17,999 nt of DNA from Betaproteobacteria bacterium UBA5582 (GCA_002425245.1 DILW01000071.1:1-17999); one strand, 5' to 3'; numbered from the stretch's first letter, positions 1-9,399 are shown. Numbers and translations are program-made. Notes: generated by a model not told the origin, from the letters alone.

Positions 1-1
1 T

Positions 2-106
2 CCGTCGCCCTACGCCTACTGGCTGGCGATGCCCGAGATGCTGGCCAGCCGGGCCTCGGTGGCCGCCTTCCGGGCCTGGGTGCTGGCCGAGGGGGCGGCG
101 GGCTGA
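2..106 (+). CDS. LysR-type transcriptional regulator, C-terminal fragment (partial)
   Basis: Only the last 34 codons and the TGA stop (104-106) lie in the window; the gene begins to the left. The tail contains SPYAYWLAMPE and later AAFRAWVLAE. This resembles the end of the effector-binding domain of GcvA-like LysR regulators, where a PYAYWL-type strand is followed by a final helix of the form xxFRxWLLxE. Its stop lies four bases from the stop of the minus-strand fusion enzyme, so the two genes converge with no room for a terminator. The call rests on a short tail without the helix-turn-helix, so the family is probable and the regulated target is unknown. Confidence 0.55.
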   Translation, partial: PSPYAYWLAMPEMLASRASVAAFRAWVLAEGAAG

Positions 107-110
107 GGTC

Positions 111-2426
111 TTACGCCCGGCTCTGGATTTCCTCGATGTAGCCGAGCATGCCGGTCTGGATGTTGCCGGCGTTGCCCTCGTCGGTGTCGATGTGCATGGC
201 CAGGCGGAAAGCCGGATTCACCCGCACCACGACGTCGCCGAAGATCAACTGGCGCTCGCCTTCGACGCGGACGCGGACGACGGTGTTGTCGCGCACCCGG
301 AAGCGGATCGCGTCTTCCGGCGACATGTGGATGTGGCGCTGGGCGCAGATCACGCCGCGCTCGATCTGGCTGCTGCCGTACGGGCCTTCGAGCGTCAGCC
401 CGGGGGTGCCGGCAAGGTCGCCCGACTGGCGGATCGGCGGCTGCACGCCGAGCTTGAACTGCTCGGTCATCGCGATCTCGACCTGGGTTTCCTTGCGCGT
501 CGGGCCAAGCACGCGGACATTGGCGATCCGTCCCTTGGGGCCGACCAGGTGCACTTTTTCCTCGCAGGCGTACTGGCCGGGCTGCGATAGTTCGTGCATC
601 GGCGTCAGCTGGTGGCCGGGGCCGAACAGGGCCTCGACGTCGGCCTGCGACAGATGGACGTGGTGGGCCGAGATTTCGACCGGGATCGCCGGGGCGTCTT
701 CGGCCTGGGCCTCCAGCAGCAGTTCGTTGCGTTCGATGGCGCGCAGGGTTTCCCAGGCGACCAGACGTTCGTCGTCGTTGGCGATGACGAGGATCTGTAC
801 CGGCGAATCCTCGGCCGAGATCACCGCGTGCGAATCGAACTTGCCGAGATGACGGTTCTTGTCCTCGTCGAGCTTGATGCCCATGAATTCGAGGCCCTGG
901 CAGGCCAGGCTGCGCACCGTGGCGCTGGTTTCGCCGATGTCGCCGGTGAAGGCCAGGACATCGATGCCGCCCATCGCCGCGACGTAGGCGCCGATGTTCT
1001 TGCGTACCTGGTAGCAGAAAGCCTTGTGCGCGAGCAGGGCGCGGTGGTGGCCTTCGGCAGCGGCGGCCTCGATTTCGTGGATGTTGTTGGAAATGCCGGA
1101 GATGCCCTTGAGACCGCTGTCGCGGTTGATCAGGGTGGCCAGCTGTTCGGGCGACATCTGATGCTGTTCCATCAGGTGAATCATCACCGCCGGGTCGATG
1201 CTGCCCGAGCGGCTGGGCATGATCAGGCCGTCGGCGGGGGTCATGCCCATGGTCGTGTCGACCGAGCGGCCGTGGTCGATGGCGCACAGCGAGGCGCCGA
1301 TGCCGAGGTGGCAGGAGACGATTTCCAGCTCGCCGAGCGGACGCTTGAGCACTTCCGCCGCCTTCAGCGAAACGTAGCGGTGCGAGGTGCCGTGGAAGCC
1401 GTAGCGGCGGATGCCGTGCTGCTTGTACAGCTCGTAGGGCAGGCCGTAGAGGTAGGCGTAGGGGGCCAGCGTCTGGTGGAAGGCGGTGTCGAAGACGGCG
1501 ACCTGCGGCACGTTCGGGAAATGCTTGAGGGCGACGCGGATGCCGGCGACGTTGACCGGGTTATGCAGCGGCGCGAAGACGGACAGTTCCTCGATGTCGG
1601 CGATCACCGCCGGGGTGATGACGACCGAGCTGGAGAACTTGTTGCCGCCGTGTACCACGCGATGGCCGATGGCGGTGACGTCTTCCGGGTGGAAGGTGAA
1701 GGCCGGGCCGAGCAGGGCGGTGGCTTCGCCCATCACCTTGAACAGATCGGAGAGCTTGAACGGCGCGTGTTCCATGCACTGGCGCTGCGGGCCGACCATC
1801 ACCGCGATGCGGGCGAACTGCTGGTCGGCGTTGTCGATGATGCCGTGGATGTCGGCGCCGCTTTCGCGGGTGTCGTAGATGCCGAAGTGAATCTGGCTGA
1901 TGCCGACATTGAGGGCGACGACCTTGCCCGGCCGGCTGGTGGTCAGCGACAGGGCGTAGGGGTCGTCGGCAGCACCGGTCGGGCTGGTCGTGTGCGTATC
2001 GTTGCTCATCGCCCGGGTGCGTTCGGCAAGCAGGCGCGACAGGTAGACGATGGCCTTGGGGTTGCTGAGCACGCGGCTGGTGAATACTTCCTGCGGGATC
2101 ATCAGCACGAAGCAGCGGTTGCCGGCGATGACGTCGGCGCTGATCCGGTCGCCGGTGAGCACCGCCATGATGCCGAAGACATCGCCGGGGGCGAGCTGGG
2201 CGATCACGCTGCGGGTGCCGGTGTTGTCCGAGGTCGAGATTTCGGCGTGGCCGCTGATCATGACGCCGATGGCCTGGCCTTCGTCACCGGTTTCGAGCAT
2301 GGCCTCGTTGCCCTCGAAGGTAGCCAGGCGCGACTTGATGACGATTTCCTCGACCTGGTCGGCCGGGAAGCTGGCGAACAAGGGAACCTGTTCGAGGAAG
2401 AAACGTTTGAGATCGATTTCGCTCAT
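111..2426 (-). CDS. Tri-domain fusion: cNMP-binding-like domain, acetate kinase-like domain, PduL-type phosphotransacylase
   Basis: A 771-residue cytoplasmic protein with three recognisable modules. Residues 1-140 form a CRP-type cyclic-nucleotide-binding fold, with the cassette region FGIMAVLTGDRISADVIA at 84-101. Residues 168-568 are acetate kinase-like: HRVVHGG at 255-261, FDTAFHQT at 312-319, YGFHGTSH at 342-349, SRSGSIDP at 405-412 and FTGDIGET at 493-500. Residues 579-771 are a PduL phosphate acyltransferase, with HHVHLS near 588, EE at 622-623, RHIHM at 697-701 and MHIDTDE at 744-750. These supply the His and Glu ligands expected for the PduL metal site. In the known families PduL interconverts acyl-CoA and acyl-phosphate, and acetate kinase makes acetate and ATP from acetyl-phosphate and ADP, so one chain could carry out the whole overflow route. 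Oddities are the altered kinase phosphate loops (NVGISQ at 173-178, HLGIG at 373-377) and the missing Glu in the nucleotide cassette. GGAG at 2433-2436 lies six bases before the ATG. Domain calls are firm; activity and ligand are inferred. Confidence 0.9.
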   Translation of the reverse strand: MSEIDLKRFFLEQVPLFASFPADQVEEIVIKSRLATFEGNEAMLETGDEGQAIGVMISGHAEISTSDNTGTRSVIAQLAPGDVFGIMAVLTGDRISADVIAGNRCFVLMIPQEVFTSRVLSNPKAIVYLSRLLAERTRAMSNDTHTTSPTGAADDPYALSLTTSRPGKVVALNVGISQIHFGIYDTRESGADIHGIIDNADQQFARIAVMVGPQRQCMEHAPFKLSDLFKVMGEATALLGPAFTFHPEDVTAIGHRVVHGGNKFSSSVVITPAVIADIEELSVFAPLHNPVNVAGIRVALKHFPNVPQVAVFDTAFHQTLAPYAYLYGLPYELYKQHGIRRYGFHGTSHRYVSLKAAEVLKRPLGELEIVSCHLGIGASLCAIDHGRSVDTTMGMTPADGLIMPSRSGSIDPAVMIHLMEQHQMSPEQLATLINRDSGLKGISGISNNIHEIEAAAAEGHHRALLAHKAFCYQVRKNIGAYVAAMGGIDVLAFTGDIGETSATVRSLACQGLEFMGIKLDEDKNRHLGKFDSHAVISAEDSPVQILVIANDDERLVAWETLRAIERNELLLEAQAEDAPAIPVEISAHHVHLSQADVEALFGPGHQLTPMHELSQPGQYACEEKVHLVGPKGRIANVRVLGPTRKETQVEIAMTEQFKLGVQPPIRQSGDLAGTPGLTLEGPYGSSQIERGVICAQRHIHMSPEDAIRFRVRDNTVVRVRVEGERQLIFGDVVVRVNPAFRLAMHIDTDEGNAGNIQTGMLGYIEEIQSRA

Positions 2427-2432
2427 GCTGTG

Positions 2433-2436
2433 CTCC
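2433..2436 (-). promoter_or_regulatory. Ribosome binding site of the fusion enzyme
   Basis: The minus strand reads GGAG six bases before the ATG at 2426. This fixes the start so that the complete cyclic-nucleotide-binding-like fold is included. Confidence 0.5.
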
Positions 2437-2455
2437 GCGTTGTGACGCTGATTTT

Positions 2456-2474
2456 ATGGTGCCTAGACTACCAT
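2456..2474. promoter_or_regulatory. Inverted repeat, possible operator in a divergent intergenic region
   Basis: ATGGT and ACCAT form 5-base arms around a 9-base spacer. They lie 30-48 bases before the fusion enzyme start and about 85 bases before the solute-binding protein start. The size and spacing suit a dimeric regulator, but short arms of this kind also occur by chance. Confidence 0.3.
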
Positions 2475-2493
2475 TTTGTTGCGGCGCAGCAAA
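2475..2493. repeat. Inverted repeat with 8-base arms, one mismatch
   Basis: TTTGTTGC, a GGC spacer and GCAGCAAA pair at seven of eight positions, and the mismatch could form a G-U pair in RNA. The repeat directly abuts the ATGGT/ACCAT repeat. It may be a second half-operator or a hairpin in the leader of either divergent transcript. No T-run follows on either strand, so it is not a convincing terminator. Confidence 0.35.
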
Positions 2494-2557
2494 GGCGCCC
2501 GCGAAATTTCCCTGGCTTCGTGGCATGCTATTGCCAAAGACCTAATCGAAATATTCC

Positions 2558-3859
2558 ATGCTCAATTTGTTCGCCCGTACTGCCAGGTGCTGCTGCCTGC
2601 TCGCCCTGAGCCTCCTGGCCGCCTGCGATGGCCAGGAACGCGGGCAAGTCGAGGCGCCCCCGACCAGCGTTTCCCTGCTTCACTACTTCACCGGCTCGCT
2701 GAGCGGCGGGATCGACGAAATGGGCCAGGCGTTCGAGCGGCAGAGCGGTGTCTACGCACTCAAGGCCGTATCGCTCGATCACGAGGCGTTCAAGACCAGC
2801 ATCCAGGACACCCTGACTGCCGGCAATCCGCCCGATCTCTACTCCTACTGGGCTGGCGCCAGGACGGCATCGATCATCGATCAGCTGGCACCGATCGACG
2901 ACATCTGGGCGCAGGCCGGCCTCGATGAGCGTTTTCCGCCGGCCCTGGTCAAGGCTGCGGTCGAATACCAGGGGCACAAGTACTTGTTGCCGCTGACCCA
3001 GCACTTCGTCGGCTTCTTTTACAACAAGCATGTGTTCGAGCGTCACGGCCTCAAGCCCCCGGCGACTTGGGCGGAATTCCTCGCCGTCTGCGAGGCGCTG
3101 AAAGCCAAGGGGGTGACACCGATTGCCCTGGGTGCCAGCGACAAATGGCCGGCCCAGTTCTGGTTCGACTACCTGCTCCTGCGTACCGAGCCCTACGCCT
3201 TCCGCCGCGCCTTGATGGCTGGCGAAGTGCGTTTCGACGACCCGCGCGTGGTCGCTGTCTTCGCACGCTGGAAAACTCTGATCGACAAGGGGTATTTCAA
3301 CCGCCAGCCGCACCCCAACAGCCTGGCCTGGGACAGCGGGGCAAACGAGATGCTGTACCGGGGTGAGGCGGCAATGACCCTGATGGGCACCTGGAACATC
3401 GGCTACTTCAACAACGACAAGCACCGCTGGGAGGCGGGCCGGGATTTCGATTTCTTCCCCTTCCCGATCATCGATCCGGATTTGCCCAAGGTGGCGATGG
3501 GGCCGATCGACGGCCTGATCCTGCCCAAGCGTGCGGCCAACCCGGCCGGGGCCAGGCAGGTGATGGTTCATCTCGCCGGGGTCGACGCCCAGCAGGCCTT
3601 CAGTCGGGGCTCGGGGGCGCTGGCGCCGAATCGCGAGGTGCCCGATAGCGCTTACAGCGGAATCCAGCGTCGGGTGCGCGATGAAATCCTGTCCAGCCCG
3701 GTATTCACCTTCGCCCTCGATCTTTCGCTGCCGCCGCCGGTTGCCGAAGTGAGTTTGAACGCCATCGCCGATTTCCTGGCCTTTCCTGATGCCTATCCGC
3801 AGATTCTCCGTCAACTGGCGGACGACGCCGGCAAGCGTTTCGCCGGCAAGCGGGAGTGA
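2558..3859 (+). CDS. Lipoprotein ABC-type sugar solute-binding protein
   Basis: A 433-residue protein of extracellular solute-binding family 1 (sugar/CUT1-like). The N-terminus is a lipoprotein signal: Arg at 7 and 10, a hydrophobic stretch, then LLAAC with the lipidation Cys at 23. Asp follows at +2, which in Enterobacteria retains a lipoprotein in the inner membrane. Family features are PPDLYSYWAG at 91-100, GFFYNKHVFERHGL at 152-165, the following PPATWAEF, and GEAAMTLMGTWN at 269-280, which matches the usual G-AAM-x-GxW ligand-cleft segment. No permease or ATPase gene lies nearby. The next gene, a hybrid histidine kinase, starts immediately after the stop, so this protein probably serves as a periplasmic ligand sensor for the kinase rather than only for transport. 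The ATG at 2558 gives a proper signal peptide, although its ribosome-binding site is weak. The ligand cannot be told; a sugar or oligosaccharide is the family expectation. Confidence 0.85.
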   Translation: MLNLFARTARCCCLLALSLLAACDGQERGQVEAPPTSVSLLHYFTGSLSGGIDEMGQAFERQSGVYALKAVSLDHEAFKTSIQDTLTAGNPPDLYSYWAGARTASIIDQLAPIDDIWAQAGLDERFPPALVKAAVEYQGHKYLLPLTQHFVGFFYNKHVFERHGLKPPATWAEFLAVCEALKAKGVTPIALGASDKWPAQFWFDYLLLRTEPYAFRRALMAGEVRFDDPRVVAVFARWKTLIDKGYFNRQPHPNSLAWDSGANEMLYRGEAAMTLMGTWNIGYFNNDKHRWEAGRDFDFFPFPIIDPDLPKVAMGPIDGLILPKRAANPAGARQVMVHLAGVDAQQAFSRGSGALAPNREVPDSAYSGIQRRVRDEILSSPVFTFALDLSLPPPVAEVSLNAIADFLAFPDAYPQILRQLADDAGKRFAGKRE

Positions 3860-6247
3860 TTGGTGGTGAGACTGAACAGGGCACCCGGGTTCCGGCAGAA
3901 GATCAACCTCAGTTTTGCCGTCCTCATCCTGCTGGTGGCAGTCAATGCCATGGTCGGCATCTACACCGCCTACTTCATTGCCGGTCAGGTCCGGCTGCAG
4001 GAAGGCCTGGCCGGTCTGAGCGACGACATCCTGCGCATCGGCAATGCCACTGATACGTTCATCCTGCAGCATTCCCGGCACGCCGAGAACGAGACTTTCG
4101 CCGCCCTCGACAGCCTGCGCCAGAGGGTGTTGCGCATGCCCGAGCAACGCGAGCGCTTTGCCAGCATCCTGCCGTTACTCGACGATTACCGCGTGCAGTT
4201 CCAGAAATACGTTGTCGAGCGCGACCGCCGGGCAGCGCTCGAAAGCCGGGTTCGCCAACTGGTCCTGCGCATGCGGACGGCGCTTGGCGATACGGCCACC
4301 CATGAAAGCGCGGCGCTGCATCGGCAAGGTTACGATCAGGCAGTCAGGCTCTTGCTTAGCCTGCAACTGCATGGGCAACTGCTGGATCTGGCCGGACGCA
4401 TGCCGGTCAACGAACAGCAAGCCGAAATTCAGGCGGCGCTGGAGCGTATGCGCGCAGTCAGGCATTTGTCCCAGGCCGACAGCGACGCCCGGCGGCAGTT
4501 GTACCGCCTGCTGCAGGATGCCAGCGACTACGTGAACAGCCTCGACAGTTACCTCAAGTACCGGACCCTGACTGCCGAGAGTGAGCAGCGCCTGGCCCAG
4601 CTTGCTGCCGACCTCAATGTTCGGGCCGCTGCGTTGAGCGCCGAAACCCGAGTCGGGATCGAGCGCTTGATTCCCGCCTCGATCGGCCTGATGGCAATGG
4701 TTTTCCTGTTCCTCCTGCTGGCCGCCGGGCTGCTGGCGACGGCCTTGCGCCGCTCCATCCTGCGGCCCATCCTCAGCCTGATCGAAACCACGCGGGCGAT
4801 CAGCCAGGGGCGGATCGAGGCGCGGGCGCAGGTGACGGTGCGCGACGAAATCGGTGAACTCGCCGAATCCTTCAATCAGATGACCGACAGCCTGCGCAGT
4901 GCCCGCGATGAGCTGGAAGAACGAGTCGCCGCCCGGACCCGGGAACTGGCCGAAAGCAACGCCCGCCTGCACGAGGAAATCGCGGTACGTACCGCCTCGC
5001 AGGCGGCGCTCAGCGAATACCAGACGCATCTCGAACGCATGGTCGCCGAGCGCACCAGCGAACTGAGCACCGCCAAGGAAATGGCCGAGGCGGCCAGTCG
5101 GGCGAAAAGCGTCTTCCTGGCCAACATGAGCCACGAATTGCGCACGCCGATGAACGGCATCATGGGCATGATCACCCTGGCGCAGAAACAGCTGAGCGAG
5201 CCGCGCCCCCTCGACCTGCTGAGCAAGGCGCAGGCCTCGGCGCAGCGCCTGCTCGGCGTGCTCAACGACATTCTCGACCTGTCGAAGATCGAAGCCGAGC
5301 GCCTGACGCTGGAGCAACTGCCGTTCCGGCTCGATGCGCTGTTCGACAACCTGTCGGCGCTGTTTGCACAGCGGGCTGCGGAGAAGGGACTGCAACTCCA
5401 GTTCCGCCTGGACGATGCCCTGGTCGGTCGCCATCTGCTCGGCGATCCGTTGCGGCTGGAACAGATCCTGATCAATCTGCTGGGCAACGCGATCAAGTTC
5501 ACCGAGCGCGGCAGCGTCAGCCTGCAGGTCGACGCCACGCCGGCGGGCGCCGGCGGCATCGGCCTGCGCTTCGCCGTGAGCGATACCGGCATCGGCATTT
5601 CCAACGAGGAGCGCAGCCGTATCTTCCATGCCTTCGAGCAGGCCGACGGCTCGATGACCCGCCGCTACGGTGGTAGCGGCCTTGGCCTGGCGATCAGCCG
5701 GCAGCTGGTTGGCTTGATGCATGGCGAAATCGGCGTGGACAGCGAACCCGGCGTCGGCAGCGTGTTCTGGTTCACCGTCTGCTTGCCCGACGCCCCCGCC
5801 ACTGCTGAGAGCACCGGCGAGGCTGTCGCCGACTCCGCCGAGCAGGTGCTGCTTAGCCGTTTTGCCGGTCGCCGCATCCTGCTGGTCGAGGACGAGCCAA
5901 TCAATCAGGAAGTGATCAGCGGCCTGCTGGGCGCGGCCGGTCTGGTGGTCGACCTGGCCGGCGACGGAGACGAGGGCGTGGCCATGGCTACGACCAGCCC
6001 CTACGACCTGATCCTGATGGACATGCAGATGCCCAAGTGCAACGGTATCGACGCCACCCGGGCGATCCGTGCCGGCGACGGCCCCAACCGGCATCGTCCG
6101 ATCGTGGCGATGACCGCCAATGTCTTCGAGGAAGACCGCCGCCTCTGCCTCGATGCCGGCATGAACGACCATCTCGGCAAGCCGGTGATTCCCGCCCGCC
6201 TGTTCGCCTGCGTCCTGCACTGGTTGTCGCAGCCTCCGGCCGCATAG
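3860..6247 (+). CDS. Membrane hybrid histidine kinase (HAMP-HisKA-HATPase-REC)
   Basis: About 795 residues. The first membrane segment is near 15-38, a mainly helical periplasmic region spans 43-270, and the second membrane segment is near 271-297. HAMP covers roughly 297-350 and a coiled coil 340-412. The phosphorylated His is H425 in NMSHELRTPMNG. The ATPase domain has the N-box LLGNAIKFTERG (540-551), DTGIGIS (575-581) and GGSGLGLAIS (604-613). The receiver domain at 671-790 has acidic residues 677-679, phosphoacceptor D721, T752 and K774, a complete set. The order and the helical periplasmic part recall TorS-like kinases that read a periplasmic binding protein. The upstream binding-protein gene ends at 3859, directly before this start, so the two are co-translated. 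All candidate starts are non-ATG: TTG 3860, GTG 3863 and GTG 3866. GGGAG at 3852-3856 best fits GTG 3863. There is no C-terminal Hpt domain, so a separate Hpt protein and regulator are needed; a lone Hpt gene occurs at 16755. Confidence 0.92.
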   Translation: MVVRLNRAPGFRQKINLSFAVLILLVAVNAMVGIYTAYFIAGQVRLQEGLAGLSDDILRIGNATDTFILQHSRHAENETFAALDSLRQRVLRMPEQRERFASILPLLDDYRVQFQKYVVERDRRAALESRVRQLVLRMRTALGDTATHESAALHRQGYDQAVRLLLSLQLHGQLLDLAGRMPVNEQQAEIQAALERMRAVRHLSQADSDARRQLYRLLQDASDYVNSLDSYLKYRTLTAESEQRLAQLAADLNVRAAALSAETRVGIERLIPASIGLMAMVFLFLLLAAGLLATALRRSILRPILSLIETTRAISQGRIEARAQVTVRDEIGELAESFNQMTDSLRSARDELEERVAARTRELAESNARLHEEIAVRTASQAALSEYQTHLERMVAERTSELSTAKEMAEAASRAKSVFLANMSHELRTPMNGIMGMITLAQKQLSEPRPLDLLSKAQASAQRLLGVLNDILDLSKIEAERLTLEQLPFRLDALFDNLSALFAQRAAEKGLQLQFRLDDALVGRHLLGDPLRLEQILINLLGNAIKFTERGSVSLQVDATPAGAGGIGLRFAVSDTGIGISNEERSRIFHAFEQADGSMTRRYGGSGLGLAISRQLVGLMHGEIGVDSEPGVGSVFWFTVCLPDAPATAESTGEAVADSAEQVLLSRFAGRRILLVEDEPINQEVISGLLGAAGLVVDLAGDGDEGVAMATTSPYDLILMDMQMPKCNGIDATRAIRAGDGPNRHRPIVAMTANVFEEDRRLCLDAGMNDHLGKPVIPARLFACVLHWLSQPPAA

Positions 6248-6260
6248 CGGCCGGCTATGC
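6236..6260 (+). other. Two overlapping, mutually exclusive hairpins at the kinase stop codon
   Basis: CCGGCCGC, ATA, GCGGCCGG (6236-6254) is a perfect 8-base stem, with part of the kinase TAG stop (6245-6247) in its loop. GCATAGC, GGCCG, GCTATGC (6242-6260) is a perfect 7-base stem that shares bases with the first, so only one can form at a time. No U-run follows, so this is not a standard intrinsic terminator. It may stabilise the 3' end or regulate read-through towards katG. Confidence 0.45.
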
Positions 6261-6274
6261 AAAGGATCGACTTA

Positions 6275-6284
6275 ACCAATTGGT
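6275..6284. promoter_or_regulatory. Perfect 10-base palindrome upstream of katG
   Basis: ACCAATTGGT is fully self-complementary and overlaps the candidate -35 element TTGGTC. A regulator bound here would affect katG transcription. It does not resemble the longer spaced OxyR pattern, and a 10-base palindrome alone is weak evidence. Confidence 0.3.
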
Positions 6285-6309
6285 CGCCGGGTCGTGTTTC
6301 TCCTACGAT
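6280..6309 (+). promoter_or_regulatory. Possible sigma-70 promoter of katG
   Basis: TTGGTC (6280-6285) and TACGAT (6304-6309) are separated by 18 bases and lie about 50 bases before the katG start. Each hexamer departs from consensus at two positions, so this is the best visible candidate rather than a firm promoter. Confidence 0.35.
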
Positions 6310-6356
6310 GAGTCCGTCGTCTCAAACAACCCGCGAACCAACAAGGAGAGAGATCC

Positions 6357-8531
<2,175 letters not shown>

Positions 8532-8549
8532 CCCAGGCCTGCCTGAACA

Positions 8550-8584
8550 GCCACGCCGGAAACAGCATCCGGCGTGGCTTTTTT
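8550..8584 (+). terminator. Intrinsic terminator of katG
   Basis: A perfect 10-base GC-rich stem, GCCACGCCGG (8550-8559) with CCGGCGTGGC (8569-8578), encloses a 9-base loop and is followed by six T residues (8579-8584). It lies 18 bases after the katG stop, a textbook rho-independent terminator. Confidence 0.93.
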
Positions 8585-8633
8585 ACGGCTGCATCCGGTT
8601 TAACATAGCTGACCTTGTCATTCCGGATGTCGC

Positions 8634-9380
8634 ATGCTTTACCTGCACAAACTCCTGCCGCTGCTTTTATCGCCCATCGTCGTGGTCATCCTGCTGGCCG
8701 CCTGGGGCACCCTGCGCAAGCGCCGCGGCCCGGTGCTGCTGGCGCTGTTGCTGCTCTACCTGGCGAGCATGCCCATGCTGTCCAAGCAGCTGATCCGCCT
8801 GGTCGAGGACGGCGCCGTTCGCCAGGCAGCAGCCAGCCAGCCGCAGGCCGACGCCGTGGTGGTGCTCAGCGGCATGCTGATGACGGTTGCCGCCAGTGAA
8901 GGCGTTGCCACCGAATGGAGCGACTTCGACCGCTTCCAGGGCGGGGTCGAGCTCTACCAGGCCGGGCGCGCGCCACGCCTGATCTTCACCGCCGGCGCCG
9001 TTCCCTGGCAGCCGCAGGCCATCCCGGAAGGCCACTACCTGAAACGCTTCGCCGAGCGTCTGGGCGTCCCCGCCGCGAACATGGCGGTCAGCGACCTGGC
9101 CACCAATACCGAGGAAGAAGCCCGCGCCATCCGACGCCTGCTGCCCCAGGCGAGTCCGCGCATCCTGCTGGTGACTTCGGCCTACCACATGCCGCGCGCG
9201 GCACAGCTCTTCCGCCAGGCCGGCTTCGACGTTCATCCCTACGCGGTCGACTTCCTCGACAACGTCGAAGAAACGACGCCGTTGGATTTTCTCCCCAACG
9301 CCTATCATTTGCGGCTCACCGACATCGCCGTGCGCGAAATGATCGGCCGCCTGTACTACAGGGTCCGGGCGCTTTTATAA
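8634..9380 (+). CDS. DUF218 family membrane protein (YdcF/ElyC-like)
   Basis: A 248-residue protein with two N-terminal membrane helices (about 7-25 and 32-50) and a DUF218 domain from about 73. Family motifs are AVVVLSG at 74-80, FTAG at 118-121, the acidic ATNTEEEA at 156-163 and LVTSAYHMPRA at 179-189. DUF218 proteins include SanA, YdcF and ElyC of E. coli. ElyC and SanA affect envelope integrity and antibiotic exclusion, and ElyC is linked to peptidoglycan or lipid-carrier metabolism. The two-helix layout is closest to ElyC. The ATG at 8634 is the first start giving a complete first membrane helix. It follows the katG terminator and probably has its own promoter; it then converges on the Gpx gene with a 19-base gap. 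The biochemical activity is not established for the family, so an envelope role is only an inference. Confidence 0.85.
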   Translation: MLYLHKLLPLLLSPIVVVILLAAWGTLRKRRGPVLLALLLLYLASMPMLSKQLIRLVEDGAVRQAAASQPQADAVVVLSGMLMTVAASEGVATEWSDFDRFQGGVELYQAGRAPRLIFTAGAVPWQPQAIPEGHYLKRFAERLGVPAANMAVSDLATNTEEEARAIRRLLPQASPRILLVTSAYHMPRAAQLFRQAGFDVHPYAVDFLDNVEETTPLDFLPNAYHLRLTDIAVREMIGRLYYRVRALL

Positions 9381-9399
9381 GGACCGCTGAGATCCCCGC

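Noticed and set aside
594..2609. Long plus-strand open frame (671 codons) antisense to the fusion enzyme
   Set aside because: The translation is low-complexity, rich in Ala, Gly, Val, Asp and His, with no recognisable domain. The minus strand encodes three clear conserved domains across the same bases. It is a GC-rich shadow frame.
4175..6262. Long minus-strand open frame (695 codons) opposite the hybrid kinase
   Set aside because: No domain signature, while the plus strand has every kinase and receiver motif in order.
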